Source of the DNA: Gammaproteobacteria bacterium LSUCC0112
GTDB taxonomy: Bacteria; Pseudomonadota; Gammaproteobacteria; Pseudomonadales; Pseudohongiellaceae
Reading direction: 5' to 3'
Assembly (NCBI GenBank): GCA_004535785.1
Contig: SPIB01000001.1
Span: 162,356 to 226,355 of the forward strand
DNA: 64,000 bases
Of the stretch, positions 16,356-25,021 are shown piece by piece (positions within the stretch are counted from its first letter, which is position 1; each line of letters opens with the position of its first letter). A model generated the notes under the pieces. It searched no databases. It was not told where the DNA came from and worked only from the letters and a program-made list of their open reading frames with translations. The position numbers were made by a program, and so were the translations under genes.

Positions 16356-17235
16356 AACCTTCCGGCTTGATGACCAAGACATCCTGATCCACCAGATCCA
16401 GCAATTTCTCAGCAGTGCTGCCAACAAGAAAGCGGTCGAGTGCCGACCGTGAAACAGCGCCCATTACCAGCACACTGGCATCGAGTTCTGCGAGAAATGC
16501 GGGCAATGATTCGACCACTTCCTGTTCATCAATCCGAAGATTCGCCGGCGTAATACCAAACCTACCCAACAAGGCAGCGGTTTTTTCACGATATGCGTCA
16601 ATATTCGGGCGCAATGCGTAAAGTCCCGACACCGGCGGCTGATAACAGGAGTGGAATAAATACACCTGCCCCTGAGTTGAACCTGCCAACAACTGTCCGG
16701 CTGCGGTCAATTGCTGGTCAAGATCGGCGGGTTTGTCATTGGCATGATCGGGGTCAACGGCAACAACAAACGCCGGATGATTGGGCCAAGGTTTGTCTTT
16801 GACCAGCAACACCGGGCAAGGGCAAAAACGCAACAACTGCCAATCCTGATGAGACAACAGCAGTCGTGAAATTTTTTCGTGATGACGCGTGCTCTGCACC
16901 AGCAAATCCGGTTTGCTTTGCAAGACTTTGTGAATAATCTGACGATAAGGTGGATTGCCCCACAAGGCATCCACCGTCACTGTAAACCCTTGCTGGCGAA
17001 TGACAGTTGCCATGTCCTCCAACAACTGGCGATTGCGGTTGAGATGCTCCTGTCTGAGGATAGCCGCCTGAGGCGGATCAAAATAAAACCCGTCTTCGAG
17101 ATAACTGCTGTGATCACAAATTAATAACTCCAACGCAGCGTTTGTCGCGCGAGCAAGGCGCAGGGATTTATCAAGTGCCAACTGGGAATCCTGACCGGGC
17201 TCAACAATTACCAGTATCTTTTGGACCGACAACAT
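16315..17235 (-). CDS. Tandem-domain universal stress protein, UspE-like
   Basis: The 306 residues are two UspA folds in tandem (about 1-150 and 155-300), as in E. coli UspE. The second domain has the nucleotide-binding-like MGAVSRSALDRFLVGSTAEKLLD motif, which keeps G-x-S-T. A strong GGAGGAGAG site precedes the ATG. It is divergent from a single-domain Usp gene and close to an FNR-type regulator; Usp genes are often FNR/ANR targets, although I found no clean TTGAT-N4-ATCAA box here. Its 3' end overlaps cls by 41 bp on the opposite strand. Confidence 0.88.
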   Translation of the reverse strand: MLSVQKILVIVEPGQDSQLALDKSLRLARATNAALELLICDHSSYLEDGFYFDPPQAAILRQEHLNRNRQLLEDMATVIRQQGFTVTVDALWGNPPYRQIIHKVLQSKPDLLVQSTRHHEKISRLLLSHQDWQLLRFCPCPVLLVKDKPWPNHPAFVVAVDPDHANDKPADLDQQLTAAGQLLAGSTQGQVYLFHSCYQPPVSGLYALRPNIDAYREKTAALLGRFGITPANLRIDEQEVVESLPAFLAELDASVLVMGAVSRSALDRFLVGSTAEKLLDLVDQDVLVIKPEGFTDTVKKATLSSL

Positions 17236-17449
17236 GCAGCTCTCCTCCGTTCCTGTTTGTTGGAAATTTTTTTCATCTGGAACACCCTCTCAATGGCAGA
17301 TTAAGCCAATCAGACAACCTTGGCAATCAGTGGTGCCTGTCAATCCGGCACACTGCTTCTCATTTAACAGGCACTCGGTTAAACTCTGGGTCATTAATAA
17401 CAATGATTGTTTGTATACCCCCCAACAATGTCATGAGGCGGAGAATGTC

Positions 17450-17890
17450 ATGAGCTACAAAAATCTGTTAGTGGCCGTCGATCTTTCCAATGAATCTGAC
17501 AGGATAATCGAACGCGCCATCGAGCTTTCCGGCAACCAGATTGACCGATTGACGCTGGTCCACGTTGTAGAACCCGTGGCAGCAGCCTACCCAATTGATG
17601 CCTATGCAATCAATATGACCAAACTGCAGGAAGAAGCGATGGCCATTGCTGCCCAGCGCCTGGCGAGTATTGGCGAAAAGCATGGCATTGCGACCGATCG
17701 ACAACTGGTGCTGGCAGGCGCTGCAGCAACAGAAGTACGTAGCAAAGCGGAAGAAATAAATGCAGATCTGATTGTTATCGGCAGCCACGGCACCACCGGA
17801 TGGAAGCTGTTGCTCGGTTCAACGGCCAACAAGGTGTTGCATGGCGCGTCCTGCGATATCATGACGGTACGCGTCGGCAAACTGCACTAA
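17450..17890 (+). CDS. Universal stress protein, UspA type
   Basis: The start is the ATG at 17450 behind a GGCGGAG site; the longer frame back to 17234 is not conserved. The 146-residue protein fits a single UspA domain: MSYKNLLVAVDLS at the start, the ATP-loop GSHGTTGWKLLLGSTANKVL written here as GSHG-x2-G-x9-S-T, and a C-terminal CDIMTVRV strand. It is a cytoplasmic stress-survival protein whose exact action is not known. It is 34 nt upstream of the FNR-like gene on the same strand, suggesting shared expression. Confidence 0.92.
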   Translation: MSYKNLLVAVDLSNESDRIIERAIELSGNQIDRLTLVHVVEPVAAAYPIDAYAINMTKLQEEAMAIAAQRLASIGEKHGIATDRQLVLAGAAATEVRSKAEEINADLIVIGSHGTTGWKLLLGSTANKVLHGASCDIMTVRVGKLH

Positions 17891-17924
17891 GTCAACCAGC
17901 ACACACAAAAGAATACGAGTCACT

Positions 17925-18728
17925 ATGTCACAGCAGCCCATGAACGGTTTTATTGGCATCACCAACAAGCAGCCAGCGTCAGTTCCTCTGGCCAGCTCCG
18001 GCACGATCACGGCAACGCGCCCTTGCCCGCATAATCCGTCAGTCAGTTGCAGCAATTGCCGGCTCAGTGACCTGTGTCTGCCGATTGCACTGAATAAAAG
18101 TGAAATAGTGCAGCTTGACGAGATCATCGAACGCAACCGACCGCTGCGCAAAGGTGAACACCTTTATCGTCAGCGCGACGAGTTCCGATCAGTGTTTGCC
18201 GTGCGCAGTGGCAGTTTTAAATCCTACGTACTGGGGCCGGATGGTCAGAGTCGGGTCACCAGCTTTTTTATGCCCGGCGAGATTATTGGCATGGATGGCA
18301 TCGGTAATCGCATTCATGGCGTGTCAACCATGGCGCTGGAACACTCGTCCATCTGTGAAATCCCGTTTTCGCAACTGGAGCGATTAAGTCATCAGTTGCC
18401 AAACCTGCAGAGCCGATTTTTTGCCATCATGGGTAATGAAATTGTTAAAGATCAGCAAATTCACACCCTGCTGAGCAGCTACACTGCAGAGCAACGACTG
18501 GCGTCGTTCCTGCTGAGTCTGTCTGCCCGTTATGCACGATGCCAACTCTCGCCCGAACGTTTTATTCTGCACATGACCCGCAGTGACATTGGTGAGTACC
18601 TGGGGTTGACCCTTGAAACTGTCAGCCGCGTGTTCTCATCATTGCAGAAAAAAGACGTGATCCTGGTGAAAAACCGGGAAATTGAAATCAAGGACATGAG
18701 CAAGTTAAAAGCCATCCTTGGCGAATAA
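17925..18728 (+). CDS. FNR/ANR-type oxygen-sensing transcription factor
   Basis: The 267-residue CRP/FNR-family regulator carries the iron-sulfur ligand pattern C42-x2-C45-x5-C51 and a fourth Cys at 144; the spacings equal those of E. coli FNR (20, 23, 29, 122). An extra Cys at 34 is present. The C-terminal helix-turn-helix reads SDIGEYLGLTLETVSRVFS with the E-x2-S-R residues that read the TTGAT half-site. It should bind a [4Fe-4S] cluster, dimerise without oxygen and switch anaerobic or microaerobic genes. A long N-terminal extension of about 22 residues precedes the Cys cluster. Neighbouring stress-protein genes are plausible targets. Confidence 0.94.
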   Translation: MSQQPMNGFIGITNKQPASVPLASSGTITATRPCPHNPSVSCSNCRLSDLCLPIALNKSEIVQLDEIIERNRPLRKGEHLYRQRDEFRSVFAVRSGSFKSYVLGPDGQSRVTSFFMPGEIIGMDGIGNRIHGVSTMALEHSSICEIPFSQLERLSHQLPNLQSRFFAIMGNEIVKDQQIHTLLSSYTAEQRLASFLLSLSARYARCQLSPERFILHMTRSDIGEYLGLTLETVSRVFSSLQKKDVILVKNREIEIKDMSKLKAILGE

Positions 18729-18755
18729 TTCACACATTTCCCGACCAGCAGTCGA

Positions 18756-19619
18756 TCACAGTTTGTTGACTGGAATCTTGAAATAAACCGTGCCGTTATC
18801 TTCGGCCGGCGGCATCTGCCCTGCCCTGATATTCAACTGAATGGAGGGCAGAATCAGTCTCGGCATCTCCAGCGTCTTGTCGCGTGCTTCACGCATACTG
18901 ACAAATTGCTCTTCCGTCACACCCTCATGCACATGAATGTTGTGCTTTTTCTGTTCGCCAACGGTGGTCAGATACGCATGTTCGCGTTGCTCACCCGGGT
19001 AGTCGTGGCACATAAACAAACGCGTGTCGTCAGGCATACTCAACAAGGTCTGAATTGACTGATACAAGGTGTGTGCGTTGCCACCCGGAAAGTCGCACCG
19101 TGCTGTGCCAACATCGGGCATAAATAGCGTATCGCCCACAAATACCGCATCGCCTATCCGCCACGACATGTCGGCCGGTGTGTGTCCGGGTGTGTAGATA
19201 ACGTCGCCCTGCAGATCACCAATCTGGAATGTTTCACCTTCAGCAAACAATTTATCAAACTGGCTGCCATCAACCAGAAACTGTTTTTCCAGATTAAACA
19301 CGTCGCGGAATATCTGCTGCACGGCGATTATCTTTTCGCCAATCGCGATTTTGCCGCCAACCTGGTCACGCACAAAGGGGGCCGCTGACAAATGGTCTGC
19401 GTGCGCATGGGTCTCCAGAATCCAGTCGACAGTCAAATTCTGCGCGCGCACAAAATCAACCAGACGTTGTACGCCATGTGTGCGGGTGCGACCGGATTTG
19501 GGGTCGTAGTCCAGCACGGGATCAATGACGGCCGCATGGCCACCTGTTTTGTCGTATACCACGTAACTGAAGGTCTCGGAGTCCCGATCAAGAAACGCTT
19601 CGACTATGGGTCTGTTCAT
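18756..19619 (-). CDS. MBL-fold persulfide dioxygenase-like / BigR-linked hydrolase
   Basis: Two adjacent ATGs (19622 and 19619) follow an AGGAGA site; the second has the better spacing. The protein of about 287 residues has the metallo-beta-lactamase motif THAHADHLSAAPFVRD, a later GHTPADMS His and a C-terminal CHDYPG-like CHDYPG block (MCHDYPGEQREH). These features and the start (NRPIVEAFLDRDSETFSYVVYD) match the Blh/ETHE1-like group, non-haem iron enzymes that oxidise glutathione persulfide to sulfite. It is divergent from a BigR-like regulator and two YeeE/YedE genes, the same set as in bigR operons, which supports a role in sulfide or persulfide removal. An ordinary thiolesterase is the alternative. 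Confidence 0.88.
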   Translation of the reverse strand: MNRPIVEAFLDRDSETFSYVVYDKTGGHAAVIDPVLDYDPKSGRTRTHGVQRLVDFVRAQNLTVDWILETHAHADHLSAAPFVRDQVGGKIAIGEKIIAVQQIFRDVFNLEKQFLVDGSQFDKLFAEGETFQIGDLQGDVIYTPGHTPADMSWRIGDAVFVGDTLFMPDVGTARCDFPGGNAHTLYQSIQTLLSMPDDTRLFMCHDYPGEQREHAYLTTVGEQKKHNIHVHEGVTEEQFVSMREARDKTLEMPRLILPSIQLNIRAGQMPPAEDNGTVYFKIPVNKL

Positions 19620-19702
19620 CATGTCTCTCCTGTGAGTTGCGGTTGGAACACGCATGTGCATCAACTTATTTTGCACCTTAGCAACAAAATACTTGAAAAC
19701 AT

Positions 19703-19718
19703 TATATCTGTAAATATA
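19703..19718. promoter_or_regulatory. AT-rich inverted repeat, candidate BigR-like operator
   Basis: TATAT (19703-19707) and ATATA (19714-19718) form an inverted repeat around CTGTAA in a very AT-rich stretch between the divergent MBL and ArsR-family genes. BigR-type repressors bind AT-rich palindromes over the -10 region of this kind of promoter. Position and composition fit auto-repression; binding is not shown by the sequence. Confidence 0.45.
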
Positions 19719-19760
19719 TTATTTGCATCGCAATCATAATCCAGGGCACAAGGAGCACCA

Positions 19761-20069
19761 ATGGACATGATAAAAATGCGCAACAATGCGGGCGATGCCG
19801 TCAACCTGCTTCGTACACTCGCGCACGAGGATCGGTTGATGCTGCTTTGCCAGCTAAGTCAGCAGGAAATGTGTGTGAGCGAACTGGAGTCAGGACTCGA
19901 CATCCGCCAACCCAGTCTGTCGCAACAACTGGGTGTGCTTCGCCGCGAAGGACTTGTGGAAACACGTCGCGATGGCAAACACATCTATTACCGGGTGAGC
20001 CCGGGGCCAGCGCTCAATATCCTCCACCAACTTCATGACATTTTTTGTAATCAGGAGATCAGCGTATGA
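19761..20069 (+). CDS. bigR: ArsR-family repressor, BigR/SqrR-like
   Basis: The 102-residue winged-helix protein has the diagnostic BigR/SqrR block SLSQQLGVLRREGLVETRRDG (recognition helix and wing, quoted as QQLGVLRREG and TRRDGK). It has Cys at 38, just before the DNA-reading segment, and Cys at 96 near the C-terminus; in BigR and SqrR an equivalent pair forms a tetrasulfide or disulfide link when persulfides rise, releasing DNA. It lacks the metal-binding ELCVCDL motif of ArsR/SmtB. Its TGA overlaps the ATG of the following transporter gene. It probably represses the whole sulfide module. A further Cys at 30 is present. Confidence 0.88.
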   Translation: MDMIKMRNNAGDAVNLLRTLAHEDRLMLLCQLSQQEMCVSELESGLDIRQPSLSQQLGVLRREGLVETRRDGKHIYYRVSPGPALNILHQLHDIFCNQEISV

Positions 20070-20500
20070 CGATTGATATGAGTAGTTTTACACCCTGGGC
20101 ATCGTTGTCCGGCGGCGTGTTAATTGGCATTGCCGCCGCGATGTTCATCCTGCTCAATGGCCGGATTGCAGGCATATCAGGCATTCTGGGCGGCCTGTTA
20201 AACCCGCAAAAAGGCGATATTTTGTGGCGAACGCTGTTTGTCGCGGGCATGGTGCTGGCACCCGCGGCGTGGTTAATCGCTGCGCCGCTGCCGGAAATGC
20301 AGATTGATGCAGGATATCCCTTGTTGATCATCGCCGGATTGGTTGTTGGTATCAGCACCCGTTATGGATCCGGTTGCACCAGCGGGCATGGGGTTTGTGG
20401 TATTTCGCGACTCTCGCCACGCTCCATCGTTGCTACACTGGCATTTATGTTCACCGGATTTGTCACTGTCTACGTTGCCCGACATTTGGTTGGCATCTGA
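20066..20500 (+). CDS. YeeE/YedE family transporter, first half
   Basis: The 144-residue inner-membrane protein has four likely helices and the family motif [20 protein letters not shown], whose Cys residues are thought to handle sulfur groups in YeeE/TsuA-type transporters. It starts at an ATG overlapping the regulator's stop by four bases, so it is coupled to it. It corresponds to one half of the fused YeeE; the other half is the next gene. The likely substrate is thiosulfate or another sulfur compound, moved in or out under control of the BigR-like repressor. Confidence 0.9.
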   Translation: MTIDMSSFTPWASLSGGVLIGIAAAMFILLNGRIAGISGILGGLLNPQKGDILWRTLFVAGMVLAPAAWLIAAPLPEMQIDAGYPLLIIAGLVVGISTRYGSGCTSGHGVCGISRLSPRSIVATLAFMFTGFVTVYVARHLVGI

Positions 20501-20511
20501 GGAGAATGAAC

Positions 20512-20946
20512 ATGAACAAACATTTTATTTCAGCATTTGTCACTGGCCTGATTTTCGGCCTTGGGTTGTTGGTGTCCGGCATGGCTAACCCGGACAAGGT
20601 ACTGTCCTTTCTGGACATTGCAGGGGCCTGGGATCCTTCACTGGCGTTTGTGATGGGCGGTGCCATTGCGGTGGGCGCTGTGGCATTTACCCTGATCAAG
20701 GGGCGCACGCATTCCTTGTGGGGAGAACCCTTGCGCTTGCCGGGCAAAAAAGACCTGGATAGCCGTTTAATAATGGGCAGCCTTGGCTTTGGCATAGGTT
20801 GGGGGTTGGCAGGCTTTTGCCCAGGCCCTGCGTTGGTTGCGTTCGGGACGGGGGCACCCAAGGCCATCGTGTTTGTGATAGCCATGGTTGCCGGCATGGC
20901 TATCTACGAAGTCATTGAGAAGTCGCGCGCCAAACCTGTCAATTGA
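20512..20946 (+). CDS. YeeE/YedE family transporter, second half (DUF6691-like)
   Basis: The chosen ATG at 20512 is seven bases behind GAGGAG; the ATG six bases earlier is too close to the site. The 144-residue protein has about four helices and the second YeeE motif GLAGFCPGPALVAFGTG, with one Cys. It follows the first half by 11 nt and should form a heteromeric channel with it. The last eight bases overlap the convergent spermidine-synthase-like gene. Confidence 0.9.
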   Translation: MNKHFISAFVTGLIFGLGLLVSGMANPDKVLSFLDIAGAWDPSLAFVMGGAIAVGAVAFTLIKGRTHSLWGEPLRLPGKKDLDSRLIMGSLGFGIGWGLAGFCPGPALVAFGTGAPKAIVFVIAMVAGMAIYEVIEKSRAKPVN

Positions 20947-21838
20947 GCAGGTTGGCGGGGGAGTACTGATCAGTCAATATGCGGGTATCCACGTCCCAGT
21001 CAGGTCGTGTGCTGAGCTGGGCTGGATACTCCAGCAGATTGATGCCGTAGGGTCGCAAACGCTCATACAATTGTCGGGCGGGGGCATTGAGTTCGGCTGC
21101 GGACGGCAGCGCCTGTTTTTTGGCCAGAATAATACGATTACCGCTGCCAGCGGTTTTGAAGTTAAAAAACGCACCAAATACCGATTGGTAGGTCACAGAT
21201 TCATAATCATACAAACCGCTGGATGCAAATGTATTGGCAACCAGCACACCATCCGGCGTCAGGATCTGACTGACTTCCTGCAAAAACTCTTGGGTCAGCA
21301 GATGTTCAGGAATGTATTCACCGGAAAACGCATCCAGCACAATGTAGTCATATTGTTCGCCGCGTAACCCGGCGCGCTTGATAAACACCCGGGCATCAAC
21401 CACGTGGTTGACCAGCTGCTCGTCCTCAACAAAATTAAAATACTGCTTTGCAACCGTGACAACTGCCTGATCAACTTCCAGCACATCGATGCGCGCCTCG
21501 GGGAACAATTCTCGCATGACCGTCGGAATTGTTCCGCCGCCCAATCCTGCCACCAGAATGCGCTTGGGGTCGGGGTTCAGCAATAAACCTGCAAAACTCA
21601 TACGGGTGTAGTTAAACACCAATCGGCGCGGATCGCGCAGGTCGATGCAGGTCTGATTCATATCACCCCGATGCACATTAAACAGCATGCAACGTTGATT
21701 GTTGAACTCGGTCACCACCACGTCCCGGTATTGCGAACGCTCCTCGTGAATGATGGTGCGCTGCGCCACCGCGCGGTTATCCAACCCAAACCAGCAGACC
21801 AGCAGCAATAACATCAATCCAAGCCCTGACATTCTCAT
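20939..21838 (-). CDS. Spermidine synthase-like AdoMet-fold protein with membrane anchor
   Basis: The start at 21838 overlaps the upstream stop (ATGA); the longer frame lies inside the neighbour. The 299-residue protein has one N-terminal hydrophobic segment (SGLGLMLLLLVCWFGL) and then a spermidine-synthase-like Rossmann domain with VAGLGGGTIPTVMRELFP, the acidic EVDQAV and VLDAFSGEYIP. The polyamine-site residues of true SpeE are not all kept (DAFSG replaces DSTDP), and a genuine speE exists at 13204, so another acceptor or a methyltransferase-like role is more likely. It forms a unit with the membrane protein encoded just upstream. Confidence 0.85.
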   Translation of the reverse strand: MRMSGLGLMLLLLVCWFGLDNRAVAQRTIIHEERSQYRDVVVTEFNNQRCMLFNVHRGDMNQTCIDLRDPRRLVFNYTRMSFAGLLLNPDPKRILVAGLGGGTIPTVMRELFPEARIDVLEVDQAVVTVAKQYFNFVEDEQLVNHVVDARVFIKRAGLRGEQYDYIVLDAFSGEYIPEHLLTQEFLQEVSQILTPDGVLVANTFASSGLYDYESVTYQSVFGAFFNFKTAGSGNRIILAKKQALPSAAELNAPARQLYERLRPYGINLLEYPAQLSTRPDWDVDTRILTDQYSPANLLN

Positions 21839-22545
21839 CGCGCCACACCTCGTTCCACGGCATTGTTGGTGTTTGACTTGTTGATGTGTTGCTGCGCCCA
21901 CAGGACGGCAGCGGCACAACTCAACAGCGCCAGCACACATCCCCACATGACCTGGTCCAGATTAAACCAGAGCACAAAATAGAATGATGTCCCCAGTGTG
22001 CCCAACGCGCTACCAAGCGTGGAAACAAAATACAACATTCCGGCCACACCACCACTGCCCTCTTGAGAGAGGACCAGCAAGCGCACCGAATAGGGCGAGA
22101 CCATGCCCATCACACAAATTGGCAAGAAGTACAAAAGCCCCGCTGTCAACAGTGACCCGTAGCGTGGATCTTCAATCGATACAAAAATCCGCGTCATTAC
22201 CGGTTCGGCAAGAAAGATGATCGGCAGACACAGCAACGCAGCGGCCAGAAAAAATCCGGCAAACAATCGCACATCCGGATGTCGTGTGGATAATCGCCCG
22301 CCCCACAGGTACCCGAGCGACAACGACAACATGAACACGGTAATAATACTGCCCCAAACATAGACACTGCTGCCAAAATAGGGCGCCATCACCCGGCCAC
22401 CCAGCAGTTCAATGGACATAATGACAAAACCGTTGGTAAATGCGACCAGCAGCACAACCCAACGACCCAGCGCGGAATCCGCCAGTCCTGCAAATTGCGG
22501 CGCATTGTGTTTAACCGTGTCTTGTTTGACTTTGTTTTTTTTCAA
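21835..22545 (-). CDS. Polytopic membrane protein, N-terminal part of a split spermidine-synthase-like fusion
   Basis: The 236-residue protein has about seven helices with the motif SIELLGGRVMAPYFGSS followed by VWGSIITVFMLSLSLGYLWGGRL (key residues E-L-x-G-R-x-x-A-P-x-x-G and S-L-x-x-G-Y-x-x-G-G). This is the membrane half of the fused MFS/spermidine-synthase family. In many bacteria it is one polypeptide with the AdoMet-fold domain; here the two parts are separate genes overlapping by four bases. Function is not established. Confidence 0.85.
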   Translation of the reverse strand: MKKNKVKQDTVKHNAPQFAGLADSALGRWVVLLVAFTNGFVIMSIELLGGRVMAPYFGSSVYVWGSIITVFMLSLSLGYLWGGRLSTRHPDVRLFAGFFLAAALLCLPIIFLAEPVMTRIFVSIEDPRYGSLLTAGLLYFLPICVMGMVSPYSVRLLVLSQEGSGGVAGMLYFVSTLGSALGTLGTSFYFVLWFNLDQVMWGCVLALLSCAAAVLWAQQHINKSNTNNAVERGVAR

Positions 22546-22685
22546 CTCGATCCCGTCCCGACTACGCCACTCAAGGCCGCAAGCGTATCACAGACCTCAC
22601 CGTGAAATCAGCGCAGATGATTGCCAAACCACCAGCAGGGGCGTATCCTCTGCGCCCTGAAAAACCCTCCTGAACCGGACCCCTT

Positions 22686-24071
22686 ATGTCCACGCAACAT
22701 CCCAATCCGGACGCCCCGGATCCCCATGCGCCTGTTGTGGCTGCGGCGCCGCTAAAACTCAGCCTTTTTAAACTTGCCGGCCCGACCATTATCGGCAACT
22801 TACTGCTGTCAATGGTGCATCTGGCCGCCATCAAGATTGTTGCCGAATTGGGTGCTGAAGCGGTCGCCGCCGTCATCGCTGCAGATCGCATCTACATGGC
22901 TGTTCAGTTGATTATTTTTTCCATCACTGCCGGCACAACTGCCATGGTGGCCTTTGCGTGGGGTAGTCGTAATCATGCAGAAGCCGATCGGGTTGTCAAA
23001 ATGTCGTCCGTGCTGACGTTGTCTGCGTCTTTGTTGTTATGTGTGCTGATTCAATGGATAGCGACGCCGTTGGTTGCCATATTTGGATTGACTGGCGCCA
23101 TACTCGACGAAGCAGCGTTATACCTGAAGCTGTTGATCTACTTTAATGTGTTCTTTTCATTTCTGGCAGTCATCAGTGCAGCGCTGCGTGCTGCCGGCGA
23201 TGCGCTGACCCCGGTGTGGATCGCCGCCATTGGCAATGTGGTGAATATCGTGTTGGCGTATGTACTTGTGTATGGCGTCGGTCCGTTTCCGTCCATGGGT
23301 ATACAAGGTGCCGCCGTGGCAGCGGGTACTTCCTACGCGATTGTCAGCGTCATCTTTTTCTGGATGTGGCGCAGTCAGCGCTTGCTCCTAAAACCGGAAA
23401 AACAAGTGTTTATGCAGAAGGATCGCGCCCGCAGACTGGTACGTATTGCGGTGCCGGCCGGTATTGAACAATCCATTTTTAACGTCTCGATCATCGCGTT
23501 TATGTGGGTGGTGTCGTTGTATGGCACAGAGGCATTCACTGCCTACGGTATTGGCGTCAACATCTTGTCGATTTCAATTGTTATCGGGATGGGTTTTGCG
23601 ATCGCCACCGCTACCATGACTGGCCAGAATCTGGGGGCAGGTTTACCTGAGGAAGCCGAACGGGCAGCCTGGCGCAACCTAAAGATTTCCTTTTGCACGA
23701 TGGCGGTGCTTGGTTTGATCATTGGTATCAATGCGCGCTTTATTGGCAGCTTCTTTATCACCGACCCTCTGGTTCTCGACTACCTGGTTGCGCTGACCGT
23801 GATGGTTGCCGTGGTTCAACCCATGATGTCCATCGAGTTCACACTTGGCGGCGCGTTACGAGGCGCTGGCGACACCAAATCCCCCGCCCGTATCACCCTG
23901 ACAGGTTTTCTGTTTGGTCGGGTGTTGCTGACCGCTGTGTTTTATTTCCTTGAACTCGGCATTTACTGGGTTTACGGCGCGTTGATAGCCGACTACATCA
24001 TCAAATCTGCGATGTATTTTTATATATTTCGTAAAGGTCGCTGGAAAACCGCCGTTGCAGGTGGTCGCTGA
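22686..24071 (+). CDS. MATE family efflux transporter
   Basis: The 461-residue protein has twelve predicted helices in two similar halves (each with the block GNLLLSM or ALRAAGDALTP / GALRGAGDTKSP), as in NorM/DinF-type MATE exporters, which expel cationic drugs or metabolites using Na+ or H+. The ATG lies at 22686; the promoter is probably in the 140-bp gap with the divergent membrane protein. The AEC transporter gene starts at the very next base after the stop. Confidence 0.93.
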   Translation: MSTQHPNPDAPDPHAPVVAAAPLKLSLFKLAGPTIIGNLLLSMVHLAAIKIVAELGAEAVAAVIAADRIYMAVQLIIFSITAGTTAMVAFAWGSRNHAEADRVVKMSSVLTLSASLLLCVLIQWIATPLVAIFGLTGAILDEAALYLKLLIYFNVFFSFLAVISAALRAAGDALTPVWIAAIGNVVNIVLAYVLVYGVGPFPSMGIQGAAVAAGTSYAIVSVIFFWMWRSQRLLLKPEKQVFMQKDRARRLVRIAVPAGIEQSIFNVSIIAFMWVVSLYGTEAFTAYGIGVNILSISIVIGMGFAIATATMTGQNLGAGLPEEAERAAWRNLKISFCTMAVLGLIIGINARFIGSFFITDPLVLDYLVALTVMVAVVQPMMSIEFTLGGALRGAGDTKSPARITLTGFLFGRVLLTAVFYFLELGIYWVYGALIADYIIKSAMYFYIFRKGRWKTAVAGGR

Positions 24072-25001
24072 GTGGGGTTGCTGGAAGGCATCTTCCCGGT
24101 GCTGGCACTGGCGCTGGCGGGGTATGCCGCTGCGCGCAGTGGTTATCTGCAGATGTCGGAAACGCTGGCGCTCTCCAGATTTACGTTCAACCTGATTATC
24201 CCTTGTCTGCTGTTCGTCAACATGGTGCACGCAGATATTCCCGAGAATTTTGGAATCAAGTTCCTGTTGGCATTTTATTCAGCGGTGTTGTGTGTGTACC
24301 TGATCGCCGCATTGCTGGCACGTTTCTGGCTGGCTGCAGATGCTACCCTGCAATCCGTTTTTGCCATGGCAACCACCTACTCAAACACCACAGTGGTTGG
24401 TATTCCGCTGGTTTTACAGATGCTCGGTAGCGAGGCGCTATTGCCATTGTTCCTGATTATCGCGACACAAAATCTGGTGTTGTTCAGCGTCGGCACGCTG
24501 GTAGCGGAACGCGAGCATTTTGATATCAAGTCAATGACGCGAAGTATCGCGCACCTGATCAAACAATTGCTGGGTAGTCCTTTAACCGCAAGTCTGATTG
24601 CCGGTCTGACCTTTAATCTGTTGGCCATTCCCTTGTATCAGCCGCTGGATACCAGCCTGACGCTGATGTCAGAAGCGGCCATTCCCTGCGCGTTGTTTGT
24701 GCTCGGCACAACTTTACATCAGTACAAGGTTGGACATCAGCTCAAACCGGCGTTGATCATCACTGGTTTAAAACTGGGTTTGTTGCCACTGTTGATGGCG
24801 TTGTCGATGCTGGTGATATTTGACATTGACCCGCTGTGGGCCAAAACCGCTATTTTAGGCGCAACCATGCCAGTGGGTATCAGTGCCTATGTATTTTCGA
24901 TTCGTTACAACAGTGGACAGGCCGCGGTGGCTGCAGCCTCGGTGATTTCCACACTGGCAAGCCTGCTGCCGCTGTCACTGGTGTTACTGTGGGTACCCTG
25001 A
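24072..25001 (+). CDS. AEC family (auxin efflux carrier-like) transporter
   Basis: The 309-residue inner-membrane protein has ten helices with the AEC features: an N-terminal GLLEGIFPVLALALAGY helix, the TYSNTTVVGIPL helix break and a C-terminal ATMPVGISAYVFSIRY block. It starts with GTG directly after the MATE stop (TGA-GTG), so translation is coupled. Family members export organic anions such as malate or malonate; the substrate is unknown here. Confidence 0.9.
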   Translation: MGLLEGIFPVLALALAGYAAARSGYLQMSETLALSRFTFNLIIPCLLFVNMVHADIPENFGIKFLLAFYSAVLCVYLIAALLARFWLAADATLQSVFAMATTYSNTTVVGIPLVLQMLGSEALLPLFLIIATQNLVLFSVGTLVAEREHFDIKSMTRSIAHLIKQLLGSPLTASLIAGLTFNLLAIPLYQPLDTSLTLMSEAAIPCALFVLGTTLHQYKVGHQLKPALIITGLKLGLLPLLMALSMLVIFDIDPLWAKTAILGATMPVGISAYVFSIRYNSGQAAVAAASVISTLASLLPLSLVLLWVP

Positions 25002-25021
25002 CAATCGCCGGGCCTGGTACG

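Noticed and set aside
17236..17449. FNR box between the two universal stress protein genes
   Set aside because: I looked for TTGAT-N4-ATCAA; the nearest strings keep only one half-site, which is not enough.
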